64,000 nucleotides of DNA, from NCBI GenBank assembly GCA_964389805.1, contig CAYMFU010000019.1, forward strand, positions 27,279 to 91,278, written 5' to 3'. The notes under the pieces are model-generated. The model ran no database searches. It had not been told where the DNA came from and saw only the letters and a list, made by a program, of their open reading frames with translations. The DNA comes from JAGTVG01 sp964389805. Lineage in GTDB: Bacteria; Bacteroidota; Bacteroidia; Cytophagales; Cyclobacteriaceae. Below are positions 29,356 to 38,642 of this stretch, piece after piece. The position numbers were made by a program, and so were the translations under genes. Within the stretch, counting starts at the first letter, position 1. Each line of letters opens with the position of its first letter.

Positions 29356-30175
29356 TTAAAACTTCAACAGAATCTTTCTCCTGCCGGTCATAATTTTGGA
29401 TTAAATACACATGAGACAGCGATTGAAAATCGCTTGACAGGTCAATAATTACCTGATAAAATGTTTCATTTTCATCGATACTAAATTCCTTTATTTGACC
29501 AATTGGTATTCCCTCGGGAAAGATAGCGTTAAACCCTGAAGTAGTAATTGAATCACCCACTTGTATCTCCACATGCCGGGGTATGTACAATAAATTGGCA
29601 TAAAGCGGATCCAATCCATCCCATTTTGATGTACAGAAAACTCCCAATCTGCTTAATAAGGATGATACCTGCATACCTCCATGCAAGAGGCTATATAAAG
29701 TTGCATAATTTTTAGACACGGTTTTGACAACCCCAACGACACCAAAAGAACTTATAGCACCCATTCCAGGCTCCAGGCCATCCTGTGAACCCTTATCAAC
29801 TGTGATATAATTGTTAATTTTCTGAGTACTGTTATTAATTACTTTTGCAGGAATATAATCGTATTGTATCGCAGTATCAACTGTCGATATTATTGAAGAA
29901 TCAGCATTAAATACCTGAACCTGTTTCTGGCTGATCAAGTCACGTAAAAAAGCATTTTCTTTTGCCAGATAATCATTTTCATTTATTAGATTAAAATATT
30001 GATAAACACCTTGTCTTAATCCGAAAATAGATGAGACTATGCTATTTGATGTATTGAAGAAAGCTGCATTATGAAACGTACTGGTCCCAATTACCAACCA
30101 GAAAGCTAGAATTTCCAGTACAATAAATGTAAAAAATGCCCTATACTGATAAATTAATAGAAATAAACGACGCAT
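29348..30175 (-). CDS. mreC: Rod shape-determining protein MreC
   Basis: A 275-residue bitopic periplasmic protein of the elongasome. It has an N-terminal membrane helix (about 13-32), a short coiled coil around LAKENAFLRDLI near 69-80, and the beta-domain with VDKGSQDGLEPGMGAISSFGVVG near 127-149, which is the MreC hallmark. It bridges MreB filaments and PBP2. It begins seven bases after the mreB stop. Confidence 0.93.
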   Translation of the reverse strand: MRRLFLLIYQYRAFFTFIVLEILAFWLVIGTSTFHNAAFFNTSNSIVSSIFGLRQGVYQYFNLINENDYLAKENAFLRDLISQKQVQVFNADSSIISTVDTAIQYDYIPAKVINNSTQKINNYITVDKGSQDGLEPGMGAISSFGVVGVVKTVSKNYATLYSLLHGGMQVSSLLSRLGVFCTSKWDGLDPLYANLLYIPRHVEIQVGDSITTSGFNAIFPEGIPIGQIKEFSIDENETFYQVIIDLSSDFQSLSHVYLIQNYDRQEKDSVEVLNE

Positions 30176-30182
30176 TAAATGT

Positions 30183-31208
30183 TTATGTCATCAAAACGGA
30201 CCTGTATTCTTGTAGATTCTTTAAAGCCAAACCGGTTCCCCTAACTACTGCTCTTAAAGGATCGTCGGCTACATGTATAGGCAACTTTGTTTTTAAAGCA
30301 AGTCTTTTGTCCAAGCCTCTAAGAAGCGCTCCGCCTCCCGTTAAATGTATGCCATTATCGTAAATATCTGCGGATAATTCAGGTGGAGATATTTCCAGTG
30401 CTTTCAGAACCGCTTCTTCAATTTTGGAAACGGATTTATCTATGGCAAATGCAATTTCAGAATATGAGATCTTTATAACTTTAGGGATCCCGGTCATAAG
30501 GTCCCGGCCTCTGATCTCATAATCATCAGGTGGTTCATCCAATTCTGTTAAAGCTGAACCTACTTCTATTTTAACTTTTTCTGCAGATCGCTCACCAATC
30601 AAAAGGTTATGCTGTCTTCTCATATAATCCAGGATATCTTTATTAAAAGTTTCCCCGGCAACCCGGATAGATTGATCGCAAACGATTCCGGACAAAGCGA
30701 TTACGGCAATTTCAGTCGTACCCCCGCCTATGTCAACCACCATTGATCCAACAGGTCTTTCAATGTCAATGCCAATACCCAATGCTGCCGCTATAGGCTC
30801 CTGAACCATATACACTTCTTTTGCCCCGGCATGTTCCGCTGAATCCCTGACAGCTCTTTTTTCAACTTCAGTTATACCGCTGGGTATACAGATCACCATT
30901 CTGTGGGAAGTGGGAAAAATAGTCCGGCGATTTTCTATCATTTTGATCATTCCCCGGATCATATGTTCTGCGGCATGAAAATCAGCAATCACTCCATCCT
31001 TTAAAGGTTTGATGGTTTTTATGTTTTCATGTGTTTTCTCATGCATCTGCATGGCTTCCCGGCCAATTGCCAACACTTTATTATTGTTCTTATCTATTGC
31101 TATGATAGATGGTTCATCTACTACGATTTTATCCTTATTAATGATAAGCGTATTAGCTGTGCCAAGGTCAATGGCAATATCACTCGAGAAAAAATCAAAC
31201 AATCCCAT
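30183..31208 (-). CDS. mreB: Rod shape-determining protein MreB
   Basis: A 341-residue bacterial actin that forms membrane-associated filaments and directs lateral wall synthesis. Signature nucleotide-binding loops are IDLGTANTLI near 13-22, VVDIGGGTTEIAVI near 157-170, and HLTGGGALLRGLD near 287-299. The start at 31208 is the usual MGLFDFFSSDIAIDLG form. It is 43 bases after purH, so the mre genes are likely co-transcribed with or partly separate from the purine genes. Confidence 0.97.
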   Translation of the reverse strand: MGLFDFFSSDIAIDLGTANTLIINKDKIVVDEPSIIAIDKNNNKVLAIGREAMQMHEKTHENIKTIKPLKDGVIADFHAAEHMIRGMIKMIENRRTIFPTSHRMVICIPSGITEVEKRAVRDSAEHAGAKEVYMVQEPIAAALGIGIDIERPVGSMVVDIGGGTTEIAVIALSGIVCDQSIRVAGETFNKDILDYMRRQHNLLIGERSAEKVKIEVGSALTELDEPPDDYEIRGRDLMTGIPKVIKISYSEIAFAIDKSVSKIEEAVLKALEISPPELSADIYDNGIHLTGGGALLRGLDKRLALKTKLPIHVADDPLRAVVRGTGLALKNLQEYRSVLMT

Positions 31209-31251
31209 AGTATACTTATCCTGATTAGTTTATAATACTATATTATTTCTA

Positions 31252-32778
31252 TTAATGCTTAAAATGCCTGAATCCAGTAAACACCATGGCCATATTATGG
31301 GCATCACAATAGTCAATAGAATCCTTATCTCTTACAGATCCACCAGGTTGAATAACGGCTTTTATCCCAGCATGATCTGCTATTTCAACACAGTCGGGAA
31401 ATGGGAAAAAGGCATCGGAAGCCATTACGGCACCATTAAGGTCCATGTTGAAATTCCTGGCCTTTTCTATAGCCTGTTTTAAAGCATCCACCCTGGATGT
31501 CTGTCCTACACCACTAGCCAGCAGCTGGCCATCCTTTGCTAATACAATTGTATTTGACTTGGTATGCTTACATACTTTACTGGCAAACAATAAAGCCCTG
31601 TTTTCTTCATCAGTGGTAGCCCGTTGAGTGGCCACCTTTATATCGTCCAGACTATCCGTTTTAAGGTCCTTATCCTGCTCGAGTACACCATTCAGTAATG
31701 TCTTGGCTATTTTAGTTTCCTTCAGATTGTCCTTTTTAACAAGTATGATCCTGTTCTTTTTTGACTTCAATATATCTAATGCATCTGGTGCATATTCAGG
31801 CGCAATGACCACTTCGCAAAACAGCTTATTAATTTCTTCTGCAGCTTCAAGATCAACCGTCCTGTTCGTTGCTAAAATACCACCAAATGCAGATATTGTG
31901 TCGGCCTCGAAAGCTTTTAAATAAGCTTCTTTTACCGAATTACCGGTAGCTGCACCACAGGCGTTGGTATGTTTCAGAATTGCAAATGCCGTCTCTTTAT
32001 CAAATTCTTCCACCAGCGCAACAGCAGCATCGATATCTACCAGATTATTATATGAAAGCGCTTTGCCATGGATCTGATCAAATAGCGATCCGAGATCTCC
32101 ATAAAATATGCCCTTTTGATGAGGATTTTCTCCGTATCTTAATTCGGTTGCTTTTAACTCGCTGATCTTCAAAGCAGGAATTTGAAATTCCCCGTTAAAA
32201 TAATTGAAAATAGCGGTGTCGTAATGTGAGGAAACATTAAAAGCCTGTGCCGCCAGATATTTGCGATCTTCCTGATCAGTACTGCAATCTTTTTCCTCCA
32301 GGATACTCAACAATTCCTGGTACTGGTTTTTTGAAGCAACAATAGCAACATCTCTGAAGTTCTTGGCTGCAGCACGAATTAAAGAAATTCCGCCTATGTC
32401 AATTTTTTCAATTATCGATTGCTCATCGGCTCCACTTGATACGGTTTCTTCAAAAGGATATAAATCTACGATGACCAGGTCAAGGTCAGGAATTTCATAA
32501 TCCTTAATTTCTTTTTGATCCGAAGTATTGTCCCTGCGAGATAATATTCCGCCAAAAACTTTTGGATGGAGGGTTTTTACGCGACCTCCCAGAATCGAGG
32601 GATATCCTGTAAGTGATTCCACAGCGGTCACATCAATGCCTTGTTCCTGAATAAATTTTTGAGTGCCACCCGTTGAATATATGTGTACGCCATTCTCTTT
32701 CAGTACTTTAAGGATCGGTTCTAACTGGTCCTTATAAAACACTGAGACGAGAGCAGATTGAATTTTTCTTCTTCCCAT
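31252..32778 (-). CDS. purH: Bifunctional AICAR formyltransferase/IMP cyclohydrolase
   Basis: Catalyses the last two steps of IMP synthesis. The N-terminal MGS-like cyclohydrolase domain (about 1-190) shows LVSVFYKDQLEPIL and the IYSTGGTQKFI loop. The C-terminal AICARFT domain carries LRYGENPHQKG and the catalytic KHTNACGAA near 265-273. The open frame reaches 32793, but the ATG at 32778 (MGRRKIQSALVS) matches the family start. It lies downstream of purN. Confidence 0.96.
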   Translation of the reverse strand: MGRRKIQSALVSVFYKDQLEPILKVLKENGVHIYSTGGTQKFIQEQGIDVTAVESLTGYPSILGGRVKTLHPKVFGGILSRRDNTSDQKEIKDYEIPDLDLVIVDLYPFEETVSSGADEQSIIEKIDIGGISLIRAAAKNFRDVAIVASKNQYQELLSILEEKDCSTDQEDRKYLAAQAFNVSSHYDTAIFNYFNGEFQIPALKISELKATELRYGENPHQKGIFYGDLGSLFDQIHGKALSYNNLVDIDAAVALVEEFDKETAFAILKHTNACGAATGNSVKEAYLKAFEADTISAFGGILATNRTVDLEAAEEINKLFCEVVIAPEYAPDALDILKSKKNRIILVKKDNLKETKIAKTLLNGVLEQDKDLKTDSLDDIKVATQRATTDEENRALLFASKVCKHTKSNTIVLAKDGQLLASGVGQTSRVDALKQAIEKARNFNMDLNGAVMASDAFFPFPDCVEIADHAGIKAVIQPGGSVRDKDSIDYCDAHNMAMVFTGFRHFKH

Positions 32779-32813
32779 AGTTTGGATTCTCAAAAGTGCA
32801 AAGCTAATGTTTT

Positions 32814-33398
32814 TTATTTATTTATTATCAGTTCTTCAATTACTTTAGGAAAGTATTCATACTCTAGTTGATGTATCTTCTTTGCCAGGGATTCAGGTGT
32901 ATCATCGCCGTCAATTTTACAACGTGCCTGAAATACAATTTTCCCTTCATCGTATTTCTCATTCACATAGTGAATACTAATTCCGGATTCGGCATCCCCC
33001 GATTCAATAACGGCCTGATGCACATGCATTCCGTACATGCCCTTCCCGCCATAATTTGGAAGAAGTGCCGGATGAATATTAATGATCTTATTTTCAAAAG
33101 CCCTGATCAAATTCAAAGGTACAAGCCACAGAAATCCTGCCAGTACAATAAGATCAATCCCTTCGCTTTTCAGGAGCTCAATGATTTCATCTGATTTATA
33201 AAAATCATCCCTTGAAAAAATACAAGTTGGGATATTGTGTTTTTCAGCCCTGACCAGGGCATATGCATCTGGCTTATTAGAACATAAAATCTTAACCTTT
33301 CCTATTGATGATCCTTGGAAATGTGATATTATTTGTTCTGCATTTGTTCCACTTCCTGACGCAAATATTGCTATGCTTTTTGTCTTCTTATTATCCAA
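32814..33398 (-). CDS. purN: Phosphoribosylglycinamide formyltransferase
   Basis: Transfers a formyl group from 10-formyl-THF to GAR in purine synthesis. The 194-residue protein starts with the nucleotide loop IAIFASGSGTNAEQII. The catalytic region INIHPALLPNYGGKGMYG near 103-120 contains the conserved Asn and His, and the catalytic Asp is in the EKYDEGKIVFQ segment near 145. It starts six bases after the prenyltransferase stop and is followed by purH, making a purine pair inside the operon. Confidence 0.95.
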   Translation of the reverse strand: MDNKKTKSIAIFASGSGTNAEQIISHFQGSSIGKVKILCSNKPDAYALVRAEKHNIPTCIFSRDDFYKSDEIIELLKSEGIDLIVLAGFLWLVPLNLIRAFENKIINIHPALLPNYGGKGMYGMHVHQAVIESGDAESGISIHYVNEKYDEGKIVFQARCKIDGDDTPESLAKKIHQLEYEYFPKVIEELIINK

Positions 33399-33404
33399 TT
33401 TTTC

Positions 33405-34298
33405 TCACTTTATAAGTTTAAAAAATATCATGCTAATAATACCACTCAACATTATCAGCTTACTGAATCCGCTCAAAAGATAAAAATCTCTCTTCGAGTC
33501 AGCCCTAATCAACCTTTGAATGAATACCATAGCTGGAATAGCTAAAAATACAAAATATATTTTTAAAAAATAATTATCCTGTTTTATTGTTAGCCATACG
33601 ATGATTCCCATAAAAACCAACAATATAAAAAGTACAATTTTTTTAGTTTTTCTAATGCCTAGAACCACGGGTAGCGTTCTACATCCAAATGCCTGATCTC
33701 CTTTCCAGTCTTCAATATCTTTTATGATCTCCCTTATTAGATTTATGAAAAATGCGAACATGGCATAAATAAAAACGATCCACTGATTTTTGGGGTATAA
33801 AATTACAACTATAAGCAGACCTAAAGCAGTGAGAAAGGCTATCACCACATTTCCCACAAACGGTAGTCTTTTAAGGTGATTGGAATAAAACCATAATAAA
33901 AATGCGGCGATAAGATTGATCCCGCCAATTAACAGGTTTATAAATAGGCCGATCAATACGCCAAAAAAACTGAAAACAATATGTGTAGTTAAGGCAATAC
34001 GCCTTTTAATTAACTTTCCAACAACGACTTTTTGAGGCCTGTTGATGTAATCAATTTTTATGTCATAATAATCATTGATTATATAACCACCAGCAGCAAT
34101 TATTACAGTAGAAGCTGATAACAGAAATAAATTTGGATCAAACAGATAGAGCTTATATGAATCATCCATCCCAATAAGAAATATGGCAGTAAAATATTGG
34201 GTCAAAAAGATGATCAAAAGGTTAGGCAATCGTATCAGCTGAACGATCTCTCTTGGGTTTAAGCGGTTTTCCGATTTCTTTTGCGTTTTTGATGCCAT
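33405..34298 (-). CDS. UbiA-type geranylgeranylglycerol-phosphate geranylgeranyltransferase
   Basis: A 297-residue membrane prenyltransferase of the UbiA superfamily. About eight helices are present, with the two Asp-rich motifs NDYYDIKIDYINRP near 75-88 (DxxxD) and KDIEDWKGD near 195-203. The Bacteroidota branch of this family is usually annotated as geranylgeranylglycerol-phosphate geranylgeranyltransferase, better known from archaeal lipid synthesis. Substrate specificity cannot be proved from sequence and a quinone-type substrate remains possible. It lies 11 bases downstream of the macro-domain gene. Confidence 0.83.
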   Translation of the reverse strand: MASKTQKKSENRLNPREIVQLIRLPNLLIIFLTQYFTAIFLIGMDDSYKLYLFDPNLFLLSASTVIIAAGGYIINDYYDIKIDYINRPQKVVVGKLIKRRIALTTHIVFSFFGVLIGLFINLLIGGINLIAAFLLWFYSNHLKRLPFVGNVVIAFLTALGLLIVVILYPKNQWIVFIYAMFAFFINLIREIIKDIEDWKGDQAFGCRTLPVVLGIRKTKKIVLFILLVFMGIIVWLTIKQDNYFLKIYFVFLAIPAMVFIQRLIRADSKRDFYLLSGFSKLIMLSGIISMIFFKLIK

Positions 34299-34309
34299 AA
34301 AAACCCAAT

Positions 34310-34837
34310 TTAAATTATATCGTATGCTGTAAGTTTATTTTTATAAATATCATAAGATAATGTATCGAAACATACGAAAACAACACGCACGATTGAAATT
34401 GCATTATCTCCAAAATTCCTGACAGTATCAATAGCAATGACAGCTGCATCATCTAAAGGATAACCATATACGCCAGTACTTATATTTGGAAAAGCGATAG
34501 ATCCCAATTTATGATTTTCTGCCAGTTTCAAACTGTTTTCATATGCATTTCTAAGTAGTAAATTTTCATTAAAACTACCACCCCGCCAAACTGGCCCGAC
34601 AGTATGTATAACTTTAGAGGCAGGCAGCTTACCTCCTGTGGTAATAACAGCCTCTCCTGTGGGACACCCCCCAGTCTGTTCCCGTATCAAATCACATTCG
34701 AGCATTATAGAAGGACCGCCTGCTTTGTGTATTGCCCCATCCACTCCTCCTCCTCCGGCTAGTCTGGAATTGGCGGCATTAACTATAACGTCAACCTCTA
34801 TTTTTGTAATATCTCCTTTTACTAACTGAATGTTCAT
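34310..34837 (-). CDS. Macro-domain protein (O-acetyl-ADP-ribose deacetylase-like)
   Basis: A roughly 175-residue macro domain of the YmdB/MacroD type that binds ADP-ribose derivatives and can remove acetyl or ADP-ribosyl groups. The signatures are VDVIVNAANSRLAGGGGVDGAIHKAGG near 12-38 (stated in short here: NAANSRLAGGGGVDGAI) and SIAFPNISTGVYGYP near 119-133. The open frame extends to 34882, with ATG codons at 34849, 34843 and 34837. The last fits the family start (MNIQLVKGDI) and I chose it. All of them overlap the upstream phosphoesterase gene, by about 47 to 59 bases. Overlap suggests coupled translation. Confidence 0.9.
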   Translation of the reverse strand: MNIQLVKGDITKIEVDVIVNAANSRLAGGGGVDGAIHKAGGPSIMLECDLIREQTGGCPTGEAVITTGGKLPASKVIHTVGPVWRGGSFNENLLLRNAYENSLKLAENHKLGSIAFPNISTGVYGYPLDDAAVIAIDTVRNFGDNAISIVRVVFVCFDTLSYDIYKNKLTAYDII

Positions 34838-35519
34838 AATCATGTTCATCCATGCAAGGCTGGATGATATAAGATAAATCACTTAAGTTCAGTACAAATA
34901 AATTTCCCATTCCCTCACGATGGGTATAAACACATCCATTGTCAATATTCAATTTATAATTCCGCTTTTCCATAACATGATACAGGATTTCCTGAAGAGG
35001 AGTGGCATAATGTCCATGGATAATCGTTTTATAACGGGTTTTCTCAGGATCGACTACAAAGTCCCTGGTGTGGAGCATAGAATACGAATCGCTAAACGGA
35101 TCTGATGCTGAATAATTAAACCCGGCATGAACAACAATGAAATCCTCAAGTTCGATATAAAAAGGAAGCTTATTAATGAATTCTATATAATGATCCGGAA
35201 TCTCGTTGACGGTGCTCACCTTAAAACTATCCAGTGTTTCAAGACCTCCTTTTATTATAAAATCCTCTACGGATGTTTTATCATTGATGGCATTTAAAAG
35301 CAATTGCTCGTGGTTTCCCCGCACTGCCTGGATCTTATACCCGGACTCGATCAAATGAAAAACATAATCCAGTACACCTTTGCTGTCCGGCCCTTTATTA
35401 ATAAAATCCCCGGTAAAGTAAATTTCATCAGATTCATCGGGGCAGATTACTTTTTCAAAAGTATATTGAAAAGTATCTATACATCCATGAAGATCAGGAA
35501 ACACAAATTTGTTTGCCAA
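34791..35519 (-). CDS. Metallophosphoesterase (ApaH/PrpE-like protein phosphatase family)
   Basis: A 242-residue calcineurin-like phosphoesterase. The metal-binding motifs are all present: DLHGC near 9-13, GDFINKGPDSKGVLD near 36-50, RGNHEQ near 69-74, and downstream histidines in IVVHAGFN near 128-135 and HGHYATPL near 167. The layout matches serine/threonine phosphatase-type or diadenosine tetraphosphatase-like enzymes. The reaction may be Ap4A cleavage or protein dephosphorylation; sequence alone does not decide. It lies two bases after the proC stop and overlaps the macro gene. Confidence 0.85.
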   Translation of the reverse strand: MANKFVFPDLHGCIDTFQYTFEKVICPDESDEIYFTGDFINKGPDSKGVLDYVFHLIESGYKIQAVRGNHEQLLLNAINDKTSVEDFIIKGGLETLDSFKVSTVNEIPDHYIEFINKLPFYIELEDFIVVHAGFNYSASDPFSDSYSMLHTRDFVVDPEKTRYKTIIHGHYATPLQEILYHVMEKRNYKLNIDNGCVYTHREGMGNLFVLNLSDLSYIIQPCMDEHDYEHSVSKRRYYKNRG

Positions 35520-35521
35520 AA

Positions 35522-36310
35522 CTAAATATTGTTATAGGAAGTTAATATGCCCTTGATCAGGGATGAACTAAAACCCTGGTGTTCCATTTCGTTCAATCCG
35601 GCAATGGTGCACCCCATGGGAGTAGTTACTTTATCTATTTCATATTCAGGATGTTCGCCACCTTCTATCAATAAACCGGCAGCGCCTCGTACCGTTTGAG
35701 ATGCGATCAACTGGGCGGTTGAGGAGTCAAATCCAATTTCAATACCGCCCTGGCTGGCAGCCCTGATAAACCTTAAGGCATAGGCAATCCCGCAAGCTGC
35801 TAAAACAGTGGATGCATCCATAAGCTCCTCGTCAATTTTAATAGTCTTACCTAGTTGATCAAAAATTGAAAAGACAATGTCTTTATTTTCCGCTGAATCA
35901 TCCCTGGTGGCAATGCATGTCATCGATTCCCGTATGGCGATGGCTGTATTTGGCATGGCCCTGAATATATGAATTTCCGGTCCGCAATATTCCTTAAGTA
36001 CCTCAATTTTAACACCTGTTACAACAGATACCAGAATCTGGTCTTTTCGTAGTAAAGGCCTGATTTCAGTAATCACTTTTTCTGTCTGATGCGGTTTTAC
36101 AGCGACAAGTATCACTTTCTTGCCTTTGACCGCATCCCCATTATTACTGGTTACTTTTATTCCTTTTGCTTTAAGATCTTCGATAAGATGAACTTTCCGC
36201 CGGGTTAATGTAATATTGGAGGCTTTTATCTTTTCACTGAATAATAAGCCCATGGCGATTGACCGCCCAAGATTGCCACCACCAATGATCCCAATATCAT
36301 ATGCTATCAT
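35522..36310 (-). CDS. proC: Pyrroline-5-carboxylate reductase
   Basis: Final step of proline synthesis, reducing P5C with NAD(P)H. The 262-residue protein has the Rossmann loop IGIIGGGNLGRSIAMGLL near 6-23, LVAVKPHQ near 68-75 and the family C-terminal region GCTIAGLNEMEHQGFSSSL near 235-253. It is the first gene of the long minus-strand operon that runs through purN/purH to rodA, and is divergent from the EEP gene at 36427. Confidence 0.94.
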   Translation of the reverse strand: MIAYDIGIIGGGNLGRSIAMGLLFSEKIKASNITLTRRKVHLIEDLKAKGIKVTSNNGDAVKGKKVILVAVKPHQTEKVITEIRPLLRKDQILVSVVTGVKIEVLKEYCGPEIHIFRAMPNTAIAIRESMTCIATRDDSAENKDIVFSIFDQLGKTIKIDEELMDASTVLAACGIAYALRFIRAASQGGIEIGFDSSTAQLIASQTVRGAAGLLIEGGEHPEYEIDKVTTPMGCTIAGLNEMEHQGFSSSLIKGILTSYNNI

Positions 36311-36426
36311 AATTGTTTATATATTAATTATAAATAAGATGCAATTTATGTTTATTTTTCAATATTTTATGGGTGCTTATATGTAAATGATAAGAATTAT
36401 CCTGAGATTTAAGGGTATTTATAAAA

Positions 36427-37479
36427 TTGAAAAATACAATTAACATATCTTTCTTTGTCGTCTCACTGATCATTTTATTCAGTTCCCTGATCCCGCCAGA
36501 TTATTTCTGGATGGCAGGTTTTCTTGCCTATGGAATACCGGTCATCTTATTTGCTAACCTGGCTCTGGCTATCTGGAAAGTTTATAAAAAAAGAAGAAGT
36601 GCCTTATACCCTCTTGTAATACTGGTTTTGGGATATGGTTTTATCCGAGACACCTTTAGAATTCATAGTTCGGATTCCAGCGGAGATCTGAAGGTGATCA
36701 CCCACAATACAAGGGTTTTTAATGTATATTTTAATAATGGAAAAGATACTTCTTCTGTTAGGAAGATGATCGATTGGATAAATAATGAAGAAGCTGATGT
36801 GGTTTGTTTCCAGGAGTTTTATAATGATCCGGGTTCTTCAAATTTCAACACTTTAAAAAAGATCAGGGATTACAATACGTATTATTATTTTCATAGCCCA
36901 AAAGTGGTCAACAAAATAGGAGCAGAATTTGGGGACATAATATTCAGTAAATATCCAATAGTAAAGAAAGGGGAAATCAGTTTTGGAAAGAATACAATGA
37001 ACAAGGTCATTTATGCTGATATAAAGGTAAAGTCCGACACCATCAGGATCTATAATATGCATCTTCAGTCTATGCATATCCGGGAAGATGAATTGATCAA
37101 TGCAGATGATTTGCAGACTGGGTTCAGGCATCTGGTTTCTAATCTTAAAAATGGTTTTATGCAACGGGCAGGACAAATAAGAATTCTGAAGGAAGAACTC
37201 AAATCCTGTCCGCATCCCGTAATTCTTTGTGGGGATTTGAATGATCTTCCATACAGTTATGCATACCGGCAATTAAATCATGAATTAAATAATGGTTTTA
37301 CTAAGGCTGGAAGCGGATTTGGTTTCACATTTAATGGTAAATTATTCTTTCTGAGGATTGACAATCAATTTTTCAGTGATGAATTAAAAATCCACTCGTA
37401 TAAAACCCATCGTGATATGAAAAGTTCTGACCATTTCCCCGTTTCGGCTACCTACTCGATTCAAAAACTATCAGATTAA
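36427..37479 (+). CDS. Membrane-anchored endonuclease/exonuclease/phosphatase family protein
   Basis: A 350-residue protein with two to three N-terminal hydrophobic helices (about 6-80) followed by an EEP (DNase I-like) domain. Catalytic features: THNTRVFNVYF near 91-101, CFQEFYND near 121-128, CGDLNDLPYS near 264-273 and the terminal SSDHFPVSATY near 332-342. The likely start is TTG at 36427, because no in-frame ATG gives the first membrane helix. The substrate may be a phosphodiester of DNA, RNA, a lipid or a sugar phosphate; not determinable. Unlike neighbours on its 5' side it is on the plus strand. Confidence 0.87.
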   Translation: MKNTINISFFVVSLIILFSSLIPPDYFWMAGFLAYGIPVILFANLALAIWKVYKKRRSALYPLVILVLGYGFIRDTFRIHSSDSSGDLKVITHNTRVFNVYFNNGKDTSSVRKMIDWINNEEADVVCFQEFYNDPGSSNFNTLKKIRDYNTYYYFHSPKVVNKIGAEFGDIIFSKYPIVKKGEISFGKNTMNKVIYADIKVKSDTIRIYNMHLQSMHIREDELINADDLQTGFRHLVSNLKNGFMQRAGQIRILKEELKSCPHPVILCGDLNDLPYSYAYRQLNHELNNGFTKAGSGFGFTFNGKLFFLRIDNQFFSDELKIHSYKTHRDMKSSDHFPVSATYSIQKLSD

Positions 37480-37534
37480 TTTATAGAATCCCTGAACTTA
37501 TAATCCAGATAAGTAATTTTGCTGAATATTATAT

Positions 37535-38572
37535 ATGACCGTTAAAAAAGATATACGTGAACTTAGCGACGCAGAAATTGCTGAAGCTGTTGAATTGATA
37601 GGTGAAAAACCTTACCGGGTAAAACAGATAAGTCATTGGATATGGGCCAGGTCAGTTACAGATTTTAATGAAATGACCAGCCTTTCTAAATCTTTGAGGG
37701 ATAAATTAATCAAAAAATTTGAATTCAGGCCTGTTCAAATAGATCTTGAACAAAAGAGTTCCGACTCCACGATAAAGGTGGCGTTCAAATTGTATGATGG
37801 CAATATTGTCGAAGGCGTACTGATCCCCTCAGACGACAGGATGACAGCTTGCATATCATCACAGGTCGGATGTTCCTTGTCTTGTAAATTTTGTGCGACG
37901 GGATATCTTGAAAGGCAGCGAAACCTCTCACCGGGTGAAATTTATGATCAGGTTCTCTATATACGAAAACTCGCAATGGATCACTTTAATACTCCATTGA
38001 CCAATATAGTATTTATGGGAATGGGAGAGCCCCTGTTGAATTATAGAAATGTTATGATGGGCATTGAACGGATTACCTCTCCTGATGGTCTTGCAATGTC
38101 TTCAAAAAGAATAACCCTTTCTACCGCCGGCATAGCGAAACTGATCAAAAAACTGGGAGATGATGGGGTAAAATTCAAGCTTGCTTTATCATTGCATGCC
38201 GCCAATGACGATAAACGGAATAAGATCATGCCTATTAATGAATCCAATTCGTTAAAGGTTCTCCTGGAGGCATTAAATTATTATTACAGTAAAACCAAGT
38301 CGATGATCACACTTGAATATATCGTATTCAAGGATTTTAATGACACCATTGAAGATGCCCGGGAACTTCTTGCTTTTATCAAAAAAATTCCCGCCAAGGT
38401 AAACATCATTGAATACAATCCCATTGAGATGGCCTCATTTACAAATACGGATGAAGATCGACTGGAATCTATAAGAGTTTATCTTGAGCAAAACAGAGTA
38501 AATGTAAGGTTAAGAAGAAGTAGGGGTAAGGATATTGATGCAGCCTGCGGGCAGTTGGCCAATAAGCGGTAA
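37535..38572 (+). CDS. rlmN: 23S rRNA (adenine-C2)-methyltransferase RlmN
   Basis: A radical-SAM methyltransferase of 345 residues that methylates A2503 of 23S rRNA and A37 of some tRNAs. The [4Fe-4S] motif is CSLSCKFCATG near 113-123 (CxxxCxxC). The N-terminal segment (KPYRVKQISHWIW) and the C-terminal cysteine region (DIDAACGQLANK) with the methyl-carrying Cys are typical. It is preceded by 55 bases after the EEP gene and followed by convergent rhomboid genes. Confidence 0.96.
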   Translation: MTVKKDIRELSDAEIAEAVELIGEKPYRVKQISHWIWARSVTDFNEMTSLSKSLRDKLIKKFEFRPVQIDLEQKSSDSTIKVAFKLYDGNIVEGVLIPSDDRMTACISSQVGCSLSCKFCATGYLERQRNLSPGEIYDQVLYIRKLAMDHFNTPLTNIVFMGMGEPLLNYRNVMMGIERITSPDGLAMSSKRITLSTAGIAKLIKKLGDDGVKFKLALSLHAANDDKRNKIMPINESNSLKVLLEALNYYYSKTKSMITLEYIVFKDFNDTIEDARELLAFIKKIPAKVNIIEYNPIEMASFTNTDEDRLESIRVYLEQNRVNVRLRRSRGKDIDAACGQLANKR

Positions 38573-38642
38573 ATATATAAGATCGATTTATCGAAAATCA
38601 GGATCTGATCTGGAGCTAAAGCGGTCAAATTTTGACAGCACT

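Noticed and set aside
38573..38642. Short inverted repeat GTCAAATTTTGAC as terminator between rlmN and the rhomboid gene
   Set aside because: The stem is short and AT-rich with no clean T run, so it is too weak to call.
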